Below are positions 7,906 to 16,378 of a stretch of 64,000 nt of DNA, in pieces. The position numbers were made by a program, and so were the translations under genes. The stretch covers positions 124,001 to 188,000 of the forward strand of contig NZ_JAJISD010000011.1 of the NCBI RefSeq assembly GCF_020880995.1, read 5' to 3'. Numbering within the stretch: position 1 is the stretch's first letter; every line of letters begins with the position of its first letter. The notes beneath the pieces are model-generated. The model was given only the letters and a program-made list of their open reading frames with translations, had not been told where the DNA came from and searched no databases. This DNA is from Reyranella aquatilis. GTDB lineage: Bacteria > Pseudomonadota > Alphaproteobacteria > Reyranellales > Reyranellaceae.

Positions 7906-8669
7906 GAGAGAGCCTTTCCGACGGCGCTTGAGATCGCGGGCGCCAGCCGCCGGCCCCAAGCCCGCGCATCTTCCGGCGTGCCCATGAGATCCTGCCGGAC
8001 CTCGAGCGAACAATGCGGCAGCGCCCGCGGCCGGGCATGGGCGGTCAGCGTGTATTCGTAGGAGGCGCGCGCCGAATAGGGCTCGTTGTCGCCCACGACC
8101 AGCGAGGCGTCGCGGCGCAGTTCCGCGAGCAGCGGTTCGGGCAGGCGCGCATCATCGTTCCACAGCACGCCGACGTGCCAGGGGCGCACGAAGCCCTTCA
8201 TCACCGGCGTGAAACTGTGCATCACCAGCAGGCAGATCGCGCGGCCGCCCTCCGTCATCGCATCGAGCAGCCGGTCGACCTCGCGGTGATAGGGCCAGAA
8301 ACAGGCCTCGGCGCGGGCGTCGACCTGCTCCTTCGTAAGCGCTCGGTTGGCGGGCACGACGGTTCCGTCGCTGATCTCGGGTGTGGAGCCTTCGCCGCCC
8401 GGCCAGCGATTGCAGTCGATCACGAGACGGGAATAGCCGGACGACACCAGCGGTGCATCGAGCGTCTTCGCCAGTTCGATGGCGGCGTCGAGACCGCCGA
8501 TGTCCCAGCCGATGTGGCGCGCGAGCTCGCTCCCGGGGATGCCGAGATCCCCCAGCGCCCGCGGCACCGCCTTGCTGGCATGGTCGCAGAGCAACAACAG
8601 CGGCGCCCTGCCCTGCTCGTTGAAGACGGAAAACGGAGGCGGATCGCCCGGCCCGAGCAACGGTTGCAT
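7902..8669 (-). CDS. N-formylglutamate amidohydrolase family protein
   Basis: The 255-residue protein has the FGase fold: LLLLCDHASKAVPRALGDLG (about 25-44) with the metal-binding DH, IGWDIGGLDAAIELAK, YSRLVIDCNRWPG and AICLLVMHSFTPVM. These are the zinc and substrate elements of HutG-like carboxypeptidase-fold enzymes that hydrolyse N-formyl-L-glutamate to formate and glutamate. No other hut genes are nearby, so a relaxed N-acyl amino-acid role is possible. It is first in a two-gene minus unit with the DUF6925-like gene and starts only 29 bp from the divergent glycerate kinase. A second, different FGase-family gene lies at 61897. Confidence 0.83.
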   Translation of the reverse strand: MQPLLGPGDPPPFSVFNEQGRAPLLLLCDHASKAVPRALGDLGIPGSELARHIGWDIGGLDAAIELAKTLDAPLVSSGYSRLVIDCNRWPGGEGSTPEISDGTVVPANRALTKEQVDARAEACFWPYHREVDRLLDAMTEGGRAICLLVMHSFTPVMKGFVRPWHVGVLWNDDARLPEPLLAELRRDASLVVGDNEPYSARASYEYTLTAHARPRALPHCSLEVRQDLMGTPEDARAWGRRLAPAISSAVGKALS

Positions 8670-8698
8670 CGCGCCCCTATAGTGCGAAGATCGGGCAA

Positions 8699-9976
8699 AT
8701 GAAAGATGCCGATGCCCGCGCCCTGTTGCGCGCTCTCTTCGATGCCGCCCTCGCCGCCGCTCGTCCCGCGACCTGCCTCGCCCCCTACATCGCGAAACTG
8801 CAGCCGCCGAAGGGGCGCACGATCGTCATCGGCGCGGGCAAGGCCAGCGCCGCCATGGCGCGCGCGGTCGAGGATCAGTGGCCGCATCCACTCGAAGGAC
8901 TGGTCGTCACGCGCTACGGCTACGGCGAGACCTGCAAGCGAATCGAGATCGTCGAGGCCGCGCATCCCGTGCCCGACGACAAGGGCCGCCAGGCCGCCGG
9001 CCGCATCTTCGAGCGCGTGCAGGGACTCAGCGCCGACGACCTCCTGCTTTGCCTGATCTCCGGCGGGGCCTCCGCGCTGCTGTCGCTTCCCGCCGAGGGG
9101 CTGACGCTGTCCGACAAGCAGAACGTCAATCGCGCCCTGCTGAAATCGGGCGCCAACATCGTCGAGATGAACACGGTGCGAAAGCATCTCTCGGCGATCA
9201 AGGGCGGCCGTCTCGCCATCGCTGCCCAACCGGCGCGCGTCCTCTCCTGGCTGATCTCCGACGTGCCGAACGACGATCCCGGCGTGATCGGCTCCGGTCC
9301 GACCGTCGCCGACAAGACGACGTTCGCCGATGCGCTCGCCGTGCTGGCCAAGTACCGCATCGATCCGCCCGCCCCGGTGCTGAAGCATCTGCAGGACGGC
9401 GCGGCCGGTCGCATCGAGGAGACGCCGAAGCCCGGCGATCGGCGCCTGAACGACGTCGAGACGATCATGGTCGCCACGCCGCAGCGCTCCCTCGACGCCG
9501 CGGCGGCCGTGGCCAAGGCGCACGGCGTGGACGTCGTGATGCTGGGCGACAATCTCGAAGGCGAAGCCCGCGAACTGGGCGCGGCGCACGCCCGCCTGGC
9601 CATCGACACGGCGCAGCGCGGCGGCAAGCCGGTGGCAATCCTGTCCGGCGGTGAGACCACCGTCACGGTGCGTGGCAAGGGCCGTGGGGGCCGCAACGTC
9701 GAATACCTGCTGGCCCAGGCCATCGCGGCGGGCGGCACGCCCGGCATCTGGGGCCTGTCGGCCGATACCGACGGCGTCGACGGGGCGGAGGACATCGCCG
9801 GCGCCGTGTTCACGCCCGACACGCTCGCCCGCGCACGCGCGGGGGGCTGCGATCCGCAGGCCCTGCTCGACGACAATGACGGTCATGGCTTCTTCGAGAG
9901 ACTGGGCGACAGCCTGATAACCGGGCCGACGCGCACCAACGTCAACGACTTCAGAGTCACCCTGATCGCACCATGA
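8699..9976 (+). CDS. glycerate 2-kinase (GckA/TtuD, DUF4147-MOFRL)
   Basis: A 425-residue enzyme with an N-terminal DUF4147 Rossmann-like domain (GAGKASAAMARAVEDQW near residue 43, LLCLISGGASALLSLP near 117) and a C-terminal MOFRL domain (LSGGETTVTVRGKGRGGRN near 315 and SADTDGVDGAEDIAGAV near 358). This family phosphorylates D-glycerate to 2-phosphoglycerate and was once called hydroxypyruvate reductase TtuD. It heads the sugar-acid operon: its stop overlaps the start of the next gene and otnK, otnC, otnI, ltnD and pyk follow. 2-phosphoglycerate would pass through enolase to the pyruvate kinase encoded at the operon's end. Confidence 0.88.
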   Translation: MKDADARALLRALFDAALAAARPATCLAPYIAKLQPPKGRTIVIGAGKASAAMARAVEDQWPHPLEGLVVTRYGYGETCKRIEIVEAAHPVPDDKGRQAAGRIFERVQGLSADDLLLCLISGGASALLSLPAEGLTLSDKQNVNRALLKSGANIVEMNTVRKHLSAIKGGRLAIAAQPARVLSWLISDVPNDDPGVIGSGPTVADKTTFADALAVLAKYRIDPPAPVLKHLQDGAAGRIEETPKPGDRRLNDVETIMVATPQRSLDAAAAVAKAHGVDVVMLGDNLEGEARELGAAHARLAIDTAQRGGKPVAILSGGETTVTVRGKGRGGRNVEYLLAQAIAAGGTPGIWGLSADTDGVDGAEDIAGAVFTPDTLARARAGGCDPQALLDDNDGHGFFERLGDSLITGPTRTNVNDFRVTLIAP

Positions 9977-10392
9977 CGACCTATCCAGGGTCCTGCCATT
10001 GCGGCGCGATCGCCATCGCGCTCACGTCGGACAAGAAGCCGGAGGAAATGCGCGTCGGTCGCTGCGGCTGCAGCTTCTGCCGGCGCCACGGCGCCCGCAC
10101 CATGGGCGATCCCGGCGGTAGCGTCGAATTTCGCGCCGAACCGGGCACGCTGTCGCGCTATCGGTTTGGCCTCGGCATCACCGACTACCTGCTCTGCGCC
10201 CGCTGCGGCACCTATGTCGGCGCCGTGATGCCGGGCGAAAGCGGCGCCATCGGGATCGTGAACGTGAACGCACTCGATCTCCGCGACACTTTCGATGCTG
10301 CACCGCCGTTGCATCACTATGACGGGGAGGACGAGGCGCGTCGGCGCGCCCGGCGCCGAAAGTTCTGGATGCCGGCAACGGTCATCGCCTAA
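9973..10392 (+). CDS. GFA-family zinc protein (CENP-V/GFA domain)
   Basis: The 139-residue protein carries the GFA zinc-binding pattern: GSCHCGAIAIAL (C8 and C10), GRCGCSFCRRHG with CxxC, and YLLCARCGTYVG. The family includes glutathione-dependent formaldehyde-activating enzyme, but most members are unassigned. The start overlaps the glycerate kinase stop by four bases (ATGA), indicating coupling. Its place inside a sugar-acid operon suggests handling of a reactive aldehyde such as formaldehyde or glycolaldehyde, which is inference only. Confidence 0.83.
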   Translation: MTTYPGSCHCGAIAIALTSDKKPEEMRVGRCGCSFCRRHGARTMGDPGGSVEFRAEPGTLSRYRFGLGITDYLLCARCGTYVGAVMPGESGAIGIVNVNALDLRDTFDAAPPLHHYDGEDEARRRARRRKFWMPATVIA

Positions 10393-10401
10393 CGTCGGAC
10401 C

Positions 10402-11658
10402 ATGGCCATTCTCGGAGTTATCGCCGACGACTTTACCGGCGCAACCGACATCGCGGGCATGCTGGTCAAGGGCGGCATGCGCACGATCCAGACAATCGGC
10501 GTGCCGGCGAAAGGCACGATCCCCGACGACGTCGATGCCGTCGTCGTGGCGCTCAAGACACGCTCGATCCCCGCCGCCGACGCGGTCGCCCAGTCGCTTG
10601 ACGCCCTGAAGGCGCTGCAGGACGCGGGCTGCGTGCGGTTCTTCTTCAAGTACTGCTCGACCTTCGATTCGACCGACGCCGGCAACATCGGCCCCGTCGG
10701 CGACGCCCTGCTCGACGCGCTGAAGGCCAAGCAGGCGATCTACTGCCCCGCCTTCCCGGTGAACGGCCGCACGACCTTCTTCGGCCACCTGTTCGTGGGC
10801 GACCTGCTGCTGTCAGATTCGCACATGAAGCACCATCCGCTGACGCCGATGACCGACGCCAGCCTGGTGCGCGTGCTCGCACGGCAGACGCCCCACAAGG
10901 TCGGCCTGGTGGCACTGAAGCAGGTCCAGTCGGGCTCGGCCGTGCTGCGCGCGGCGCTGGACAGGCTCGCGGCCGACGACGTGCGCCATGTCGTGGTCGA
11001 TGCGGTGGCCGACACCGATCTCGGCATCATCGGCGAGGCGATCGGCGACGATGTCCTCGTGACGGGCGGCTCGGGCGTCGCCCTCGGTCTTCCGGCCGCC
11101 TATCGCCGCCGCGGCCTGCTCGCCCATCGCGCCGGCGCCGGCGCTCTGCCGAAGGTCGAGGGTGCGTGCGCAGTCGTGGCGGGTTCCTGCTCGGCCGCGA
11201 CACTCGGCCAGATCGCGACCTTCAAGGGCCCGCATCTCGCCCTCGACACGGACGCGATCTGCCGCGGCGAGGACGTCGCCGGCAAGGCGCTCGACTGGGC
11301 GAAGGACAAGCTCGGCAGCGGGCCGATCCTTCTCTCGGCCAGCGACAAGCCCGAAAAGGTCAAGGCCCTGCAGGCGAAGTACGGCGTCGAGGCATCGAGC
11401 CAGGCCATCGAAAAGACGATGGCGGGGCTGGCGCGCGGCCTGGTGGCTGCCGGCGTCGGCCGGCTGGTCGTCGCGGGCGGCGAGACGTCGGGCGCCGTCG
11501 TGAGCGCGCTCGACGTGACGGCACTGCGCATCGGCCCCGAGATCGATCCCGGCGTGCCGTGGACCGCCTCGGTCGGTGCGAAGCCGATCCTGCTTGCGCT
11601 GAAGTCCGGCAATTTCGGCGCCCCCGATTTCTTCACGAAGGCGTTCGACCGGCCATGA
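10402..11658 (+). CDS. otnK: 3-oxo-tetronate kinase
   Basis: The 418-residue protein is a DUF1537/YgbK-type kinase. N-terminal GVIADDFTGATDIAGML (residues 5-21) is the substrate-binding domain signature. C-terminal AGGETSGAVVSALDV lies in the nucleotide-binding domain. In the described pathway OtnK phosphorylates 3-oxo-tetronate (from L-threonate or D-erythronate) to the 4-phosphate, which OtnC then decarboxylates. The gene order otnK-otnC-otnI-ltnD here supports the assignment. The stop overlaps the otnC start. Confidence 0.92.
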   Translation: MAILGVIADDFTGATDIAGMLVKGGMRTIQTIGVPAKGTIPDDVDAVVVALKTRSIPAADAVAQSLDALKALQDAGCVRFFFKYCSTFDSTDAGNIGPVGDALLDALKAKQAIYCPAFPVNGRTTFFGHLFVGDLLLSDSHMKHHPLTPMTDASLVRVLARQTPHKVGLVALKQVQSGSAVLRAALDRLAADDVRHVVVDAVADTDLGIIGEAIGDDVLVTGGSGVALGLPAAYRRRGLLAHRAGAGALPKVEGACAVVAGSCSAATLGQIATFKGPHLALDTDAICRGEDVAGKALDWAKDKLGSGPILLSASDKPEKVKALQAKYGVEASSQAIEKTMAGLARGLVAAGVGRLVVAGGETSGAVVSALDVTALRIGPEIDPGVPWTASVGAKPILLALKSGNFGAPDFFTKAFDRP

Positions 11659-12302
11659 GCACCGCAGAAACCAAGATGCGCGAGCAGATCTGCGCGCTGG
11701 GCGCCAAGCTCGCCGCGCGCGGCCTGTGCCCCGGCACCTCGGGCAACATCAGCGCCCGCATCGCCGACGGCTGGCTGATGACGCCGACCAATTCGTCGCT
11801 GGGCGAACTCGAGCCCGGCCAGCTCTCCAAGATCGACCTCTCGGGCAAGCATGTCGCGGGCGATCTCCCGACCAAGGAAGCGCTGCTGCACCGCTCGGTC
11901 TACGACGTGCGGCCCAAGGACGGCGCCATCGTGCATCTCCATTGCACGCATGCCGTGGCGATCTCCTGCCTCGATCCGTCCTGCCACCACAATGCCGAGA
12001 CAACCCTGCCGCCGATCACGCCCTACTTCGTGATGCGGGTCGGCAAGCTGCCGCTGGTCCCCTATTTCAAGCCGGGCGATCCGAAGCTGGCCGACGCCAT
12101 CCGAGACTATGCCAAGGGCCATCGCGCCGTGCTGCTGGCCAACCACGGCCCGGTGGTCGCGGGAACGTCGCTGTCGGCCGCCTCGGCCTCGATCGAGGAA
12201 CTGGAAGAGACGGCCAAGCTGCATCTGCTGCTACAGGGCTTCAAGCCCCGCATCCTGTCGGATCGCGAAGTGCGCGACGTCGAAGAAGCCTATCCTTCCT
12301 GA
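11655..12302 (+). CDS. otnC: 3-oxo-tetronate 4-phosphate decarboxylase (class II aldolase)
   Basis: The 215-residue protein has the class II aldolase/adducin fold: LCPGTSGNISARIADGWL with the GTSGN phosphate loop, TPTNSSLGELEPGQL, the zinc ligands HLHCTHAVAIS (HxH) and a third ligand in LANHGPVV. It converts 3-oxo-tetronate 4-phosphate to dihydroxyacetone phosphate and CO2 in the OtnK pathway. The start codon overlaps the otnK stop (ATGA at 11655). Length is normal for the family. Confidence 0.92.
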   Translation: MSTAETKMREQICALGAKLAARGLCPGTSGNISARIADGWLMTPTNSSLGELEPGQLSKIDLSGKHVAGDLPTKEALLHRSVYDVRPKDGAIVHLHCTHAVAISCLDPSCHHNAETTLPPITPYFVMRVGKLPLVPYFKPGDPKLADAIRDYAKGHRAVLLANHGPVVAGTSLSAASASIEELEETAKLHLLLQGFKPRILSDREVRDVEEAYPS

Positions 12303-12316
12303 TTGGACCAAGAAGA

Positions 12317-13102
12317 ATGCCCAAGCTCGCTGCCAATCTCTCCTGGATCTACCAGGAAGTGCCGTTCCTGCAGCGCTTCGGCGCCGCCGCCGCGCACGGC
12401 TTCAAGGCCGTCGAGATCCTGTTCCCCTACGAGGCGCCGGCCGCCGACATCGCCGCCGAGTTGAAGAAGCACAAGCTGACGCAGGCACTGTTCAACCTGC
12501 CGCCGGGCGACGCCAGCAAAGGCGAGCGCGGACTGGCGGCTCTGCCCGGCCGTGAAGCCGAGTTCGCGGCGGCCATCGACAAGGCGCTGGACTATGCGCA
12601 GGTGCTGGAGTGCCGGACCCTGCACGTGATGTCGGGCATGATCGCGCCGGGCGCCGACGTGAGAGCGATGCACCGCACCTTCGTCTCCAACCTGAAGAAA
12701 GTCTGCGATCGCACCGCCAAGAGCGGCATCACCATCGTGCTGGAGCCGATCAACCATCGCGACATTCCGGGCTACTTCACCAACACGACAGACCAGGTGA
12801 AGGCGATCATCGACGAAGTCGGCGCGCCGCATCTGCGCCTGCAGCTCGACCTCTATCACCTGCAGGTCACCGAGGGGGACCTGCAGAAGCGGATGGAGCG
12901 CCTGTTTCCCATAACTTCGCATGTGCAGATCGCCGGCAACCCGGATCGCAACGAGCCCGATCTCGGCGAGGTCAATCACCTCTACCTGCTCGATGTGCTC
13001 GACCGCCTCAGTTACGACGGCTATGTCGGGCTCGAATACAAGCCCAGGACGACGACCGGTGCCGGTCTCGGTTGGGCGAAAAAATACGGCATCGAGGCCT
13101 GA
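12317..13102 (+). CDS. otnI: 2-oxo-tetronate isomerase (hydroxypyruvate isomerase family)
   Basis: This 261-residue TIM-barrel protein of the Hyi/xylose isomerase-like group starts MPKLAANLSWIYQEVPFLQR. It carries the catalytic glutamate in IVLEPINHRDIPGYF and the metal segment LQLDLYHLQVTEGD, then GHLYLL-like and GLEYKP near the C terminus. OtnI interconverts 2-oxo- and 3-oxo-tetronate; Hyi itself isomerises hydroxypyruvate, and the two are hard to tell apart by sequence. The otn context favours OtnI. The ATG at 12317 follows AGAAGA and lies 14 bp after the otnC stop. Confidence 0.88.
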   Translation: MPKLAANLSWIYQEVPFLQRFGAAAAHGFKAVEILFPYEAPAADIAAELKKHKLTQALFNLPPGDASKGERGLAALPGREAEFAAAIDKALDYAQVLECRTLHVMSGMIAPGADVRAMHRTFVSNLKKVCDRTAKSGITIVLEPINHRDIPGYFTNTTDQVKAIIDEVGAPHLRLQLDLYHLQVTEGDLQKRMERLFPITSHVQIAGNPDRNEPDLGEVNHLYLLDVLDRLSYDGYVGLEYKPRTTTGAGLGWAKKYGIEA

Positions 13103-13105
13103 TCC

Positions 13106-14020
13106 ATGACCGACAAGAACACACCCGTCGTCGCTTTCGTGGGCCTGGGCTCGATGGGCCTCGGCATGGCGAAGAACCTGCTGAAGCACGGCCACAAGGT
13201 GATCGGCGTCGATCCCAGCGCCGCCGCGCGCGACGCCTTTGTGGCCGCGGGCGGCACCACGGCCGCCACGCCGGCCGAGGCCGCCAAAGGCGCCGACGTG
13301 GTGATCGTGGCCGTCGTCAACGCCCAGCAGGTCGAGACCGTCCTCTATGGCGAGGGCGGCGCCGCAGCGTCCCTGCGCAAGGGCGGCCTCGTGATGCAGT
13401 GCGCCACCTGCCCCGCCGCCTTCGTGCGCAAGCTCGACGAGCGCCTGGCGGCGAGCGGCCACGATCTGCTCGATGCGCCGATGTCCGGCGGCCGGGCGCG
13501 CGCTGAGTCCGGCGAACTCACTTTCATGTCCTCGGGCAATGCCCAGGCCTACGCCGCGGCGGAGTCGATCCTCTCGGCTACCGCCGCGAAAGTGTTTCGT
13601 CTCGGCGACAAGGCCGGCATCGGCTCACTGGTGAAGACGGTGAACCAGCTCCTGGCCGGCGTGCACATCGCGACGGCTGCCGAGGCGATGGCGCTCGCGG
13701 CCAAGGCCGGCGCCGACACGCGCGCGGTGTACGAGGTCATCTCCGCCAGCGCCGGAAATTCCTGGATGTTCGGCAATCGCGTACCCCACATGCTCGACGA
13801 CGACTACACGCCGCTCTCCGCCGTCGAGATCTTCGTGAAGGATCTCGGCCTGGTGCTCGATACCGGCCATGAGCTGCGGTTGCCGCTTCCCTTGGCCGCT
13901 GCCGCTCATCAATTGTTCATCGCGGCGGCGGGCGCCGGCTGGGGCAAGCTGGATGACGCTGCCGTCGTAAAGGTCTACGAACAGGCGGGCGACTTCAAAG
14001 TGTCGTCACCGGCAAAGTAG
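13106..14020 (+). CDS. ltnD: L-threonate dehydrogenase-like beta-hydroxyacid dehydrogenase
   Basis: The 304-residue protein is in the 3-hydroxyisobutyrate dehydrogenase family. It has the NAD motif FVGLGSMGLGMAKNLLKHGH (residues 12-31), the substrate loop DAPMSGGRARAESGELTFM and the catalytic lysine in GSLVKTVNQLLAG. In otn clusters this enzyme oxidises L-threonate at C2 to 2-oxo-tetronate, feeding OtnI and OtnK. It starts 3 bp after otnI. Glycerate or tartronate semialdehyde dehydrogenase activity is possible from family membership alone. Confidence 0.87.
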   Translation: MTDKNTPVVAFVGLGSMGLGMAKNLLKHGHKVIGVDPSAAARDAFVAAGGTTAATPAEAAKGADVVIVAVVNAQQVETVLYGEGGAAASLRKGGLVMQCATCPAAFVRKLDERLAASGHDLLDAPMSGGRARAESGELTFMSSGNAQAYAAAESILSATAAKVFRLGDKAGIGSLVKTVNQLLAGVHIATAAEAMALAAKAGADTRAVYEVISASAGNSWMFGNRVPHMLDDDYTPLSAVEIFVKDLGLVLDTGHELRLPLPLAAAAHQLFIAAAGAGWGKLDDAAVVKVYEQAGDFKVSSPAK

Positions 14021-14029
14021 ACTGGACCG

Positions 14030-15442
14030 ATGCATCGCAGCCGTTTCACCAAGATCGTCGCCACCCTCGGCCCCGCTTCCGCGACCACCGAGCGCCTGCG
14101 CACATTGTTCGAGGCCGGGGCCGATGTCTTTCGCCTGAATTTCAGCCACGGACAGCATGAGGACCATCGCAAGCGCGTCCAGCAGCTCCGCGCGCTGGAG
14201 AAGGAATACAAGCACCCCATCGCCATCCTGATGGACCTGCAGGGCCCCAAGCTGCGCCTCGGCACCTTTGCGAAGGGTCCGATGGAACTGAAGAAGGGAC
14301 AGCGGCTGCGCTTCGACATGGATCCGGCACCGGGCACGGCCAAGCGCATCCCCCTGCTCCATCCGGAGATATTCAAGGCCGCGAAGCCCGACGGCCTCCT
14401 GCTGATCGATGACGGCAAGGTCCGCCTGCGCATCGTCGAGCACGATGCCGAGACGATCGACACGGTCGTCGAGGTCGCCGGCCCCATCAGCGATCGCAAG
14501 GGCGTCAATCTGCCCAACCTTGTCCTGCCGATGTCGCCGATGACGCCGAAGGATCACAAGGATCTGGTGTTCGGCCTGTCGCTCGGCGTCGACTGGGTGG
14601 CGCTGTCCTTCGTGCAGCATGCCAACGACATCGCGGAGCTGAAGAAGCTGGTCGCCGGCCGCGCCGCCGTGATGGCCAAGCTCGAGAAGCCGCAGGCGAT
14701 CGAGCATCTCGACGAGATCATCGAGCAGAGCGACGGCATCATGGTCGCACGCGGCGACCTCGGGGTGGAAATGCCGCCCGAGGCCGTGCCGCCGCTGCAG
14801 AAGCGCATCCTCGCCGCCTGTCGCGTCGCTGGTCGTCCGGCAATCGTGGCGACCCAGATGCTGGATTCCATGGTCCATTCGCCGACGCCGACTCGCGCCG
14901 AAGTGTCCGACGTGGCCACCGCCGTCTATGACGGCACGGACGCCGTGATGCTGTCCGCAGAGTCCGCCTCCGGCGACTATCCGGTCGAAGCCGTCACGAT
15001 CATGGACCGCATCCTGAAGAGCGTCGAAGGCGATCCCCTCTATCGCCGCCTCATGGATGCCAGCCGCCGCGAGCCCGAGGCGACGACCGCCGATGCGATC
15101 AGCGCGGCCGCCCGCCAATGCGCCCATACGCTCTCCGCCGCCGCGATCGTCACCTACACCAACACCGGCTCGACGACCCTGCGCGCGGCCCGCGAGCGGC
15201 CCGACGTGCGCATCCTGTGCCTCACGCCGAACCACGACACCGCCCGGCGCATGACGCTCACCTGGGGCGTGCTTCCGGTGCAGACGGAAGACGCGCACAA
15301 CTTCGCCGACATGGTCCAGCGCGCCGTCCGCATCGCCCGCCAGCAGGGCATCGCCCAGGAAGGCGAGCGCCTGGTCGTCACTGCGGGCGTCCCGTTCGGC
15401 ACCCCTGGCGCCACCAACATCCTGCGGATCGCCTACGTCTGA
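14030..15442 (+). CDS. pyk: pyruvate kinase
   Basis: A 470-residue pyruvate kinase with KIVATLGPASAT at the N terminus, the RLNFSHG motif, the catalytic MAKLEKPQAIEHLDEI region, MVARGDLGVEMP and ESASGDYPVEAV in the barrel, followed by the C-terminal regulatory domain. It converts phosphoenolpyruvate and ADP to pyruvate and ATP. It begins 9 bp after ltnD and is thus probably the last gene of the sugar-acid operon. This would link glycerate phosphorylation to pyruvate formation. Length is normal and nothing is missing. Confidence 0.95.
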   Translation: MHRSRFTKIVATLGPASATTERLRTLFEAGADVFRLNFSHGQHEDHRKRVQQLRALEKEYKHPIAILMDLQGPKLRLGTFAKGPMELKKGQRLRFDMDPAPGTAKRIPLLHPEIFKAAKPDGLLLIDDGKVRLRIVEHDAETIDTVVEVAGPISDRKGVNLPNLVLPMSPMTPKDHKDLVFGLSLGVDWVALSFVQHANDIAELKKLVAGRAAVMAKLEKPQAIEHLDEIIEQSDGIMVARGDLGVEMPPEAVPPLQKRILAACRVAGRPAIVATQMLDSMVHSPTPTRAEVSDVATAVYDGTDAVMLSAESASGDYPVEAVTIMDRILKSVEGDPLYRRLMDASRREPEATTADAISAAARQCAHTLSAAAIVTYTNTGSTTLRAARERPDVRILCLTPNHDTARRMTLTWGVLPVQTEDAHNFADMVQRAVRIARQQGIAQEGERLVVTAGVPFGTPGATNILRIAYV

Positions 15443-15513
15443 CGGCCTGGGCCACACCGCACGACCCGCGCACGATTTCGGGCGAGGGATGATCGTCGGC
15501 GTGTCCCCGTAAG

Positions 15514-15536
15514 CTCTCGTGAAGACACAACGAGAG
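15514..15536 (+). promoter_or_regulatory. leader hairpin that pairs the ribosome binding site
   Basis: CTCTCGT (15514-15520) and ACGAGAG (15530-15536) form a 7-bp stem with a 9-base loop. The 3' arm contains GAGAG of the only purine-rich ribosome site for the ATG at 15542, so initiation would be blocked while the stem is closed. Whether this is regulatory is inference. Confidence 0.45.
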
Positions 15537-15541
15537 GTTCC

Positions 15542-15916
15542 ATGGCTCGCCGCAATTTCGCCACCGTTGACGCTCTCCTCGCCCTCGGCTGCGTCGTCAT
15601 CTTCGCAGGTGGCGTGCTCGCGCAAAGCCCTTCCGGGCAGGGAGTGCCCGCCCGCGGCGGGCCCCCGGTCGAGCAGATCGCGTCCGATCTCGGCCTGCCC
15701 ACCGACCGGGTGCGCGAGGCCTTCCGCAAGGTCGGTCCGCCCCAGCACGCCGAGCGGCAGCAACCGACCGAGGCGCAGATGAAGAGTCACGTCCAGGCTC
15801 TCGCCACCGCGCTGAACGTGTCGGCCGAAAGGCTCATGCCGGTGCTGGAGAAGTACCGTCCGGCGTCGCCGCCCCGCGGCGATAACCCGCCCAGCAAGTC
15901 CGGAGACCGGTCGTGA
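15542..15916 (+). CDS. small secreted protein of unknown function
   Basis: The 124-residue protein begins with a signal peptide or anchor (ALLALGCVVIFAGGVLAQ, ending near residue 28). The mature part is proline-rich with two similar helical units: EQIASDLGLPTDRVREAFRK and HVQALATALNVSAERLMPVL. This duplicated pattern resembles the LGV/sensor-type helical repeats seen in periplasmic DUF proteins, but I cannot name the family. Its stop overlaps a GTG start for a 34-residue membrane peptide. A hairpin covers its ribosome site. Confidence 0.7.
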   Translation: MARRNFATVDALLALGCVVIFAGGVLAQSPSGQGVPARGGPPVEQIASDLGLPTDRVREAFRKVGPPQHAERQQPTEAQMKSHVQALATALNVSAERLMPVLEKYRPASPPRGDNPPSKSGDRS

Positions 15917-16017
15917 AGCGCCGTCGCCTATCACTCGGCTGGATCGACTTCCTGGTAATTGCCGCCTCAATCCTGACCTTCGCAGCCGTCGCCGGAGCCA
16001 CGATCGGACGCGGTTGA
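15913..16017 (+). CDS. 34-residue single-pass membrane peptide
   Basis: GTG at 15913 overlaps the previous stop (GTGA) and opens 34 codons. The product has a basic start KRRRLSLG and one hydrophobic span WIDFLVIAASILTFAAVAG. The coupling and the classic positive-inside membrane layout argue that it is a real small gene. It resembles the core of the 83-residue protein encoded at 16118 (SLVDLLVVVAALLTLAVVV), hinting at related small membrane proteins. No function is known. Confidence 0.5.
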   Translation: MKRRRLSLGWIDFLVIAASILTFAAVAGATIGRG

Positions 16018-16117
16018 CACAATCCATCTTGTTATCGCCGCAGTCCGGTCCCGGGGCCGACTGAAACGGCAATCATAAGCAACCATTCCAGCCCAGACGA
16101 AACTCCAAGAGGCCATC

Positions 16118-16369
16118 ATGCAAACCGGCCAGAACAAGCCCCGGGCCATCGCCATTCCCCAAGAGTATCGCCGGATGCGTTTTTCCTTGGTCGATCTGCT
16201 GGTCGTCGTGGCCGCGCTCCTCACCCTCGCCGTGGTCGTCGATGCGGCGACCGGCCGGGCCAAGGCCGCCCCCACTTCCACCTCGTCGCTGATCGAGGCC
16301 GAGGTCAGTCAGCTTCCGCACGACACGGATCTGCTCAAGGCCCGCATCCGCCTGGCGACGGGCCTGTAG
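16118..16369 (+). CDS. small single-pass membrane protein
   Basis: The 83-residue protein has a short cytoplasmic N terminus (residues 1-21), a transmembrane segment FSLVDLLVVVAALLTLAVVV (22-41) and a polar tail of about 40 residues ending in a helix LLKARIRLATGL. I do not recognise the family. It follows the two other small secreted/membrane genes on the same strand and ends 10 bp before the convergent paaK stop. Confidence 0.6.
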   Translation: MQTGQNKPRAIAIPQEYRRMRFSLVDLLVVVAALLTLAVVVDAATGRAKAAPTSTSSLIEAEVSQLPHDTDLLKARIRLATGL

Positions 16370-16378
16370 GCGCCGCGT

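Noticed and set aside
14006..16072. 688-codon open frame on the minus strand opposite pyk
   Set aside because: It lies over a full pyruvate kinase gene on the plus strand. The composition is rich in H, R, D and G as in third-position shadows of G+C-rich genes. It has no recognisable domain.
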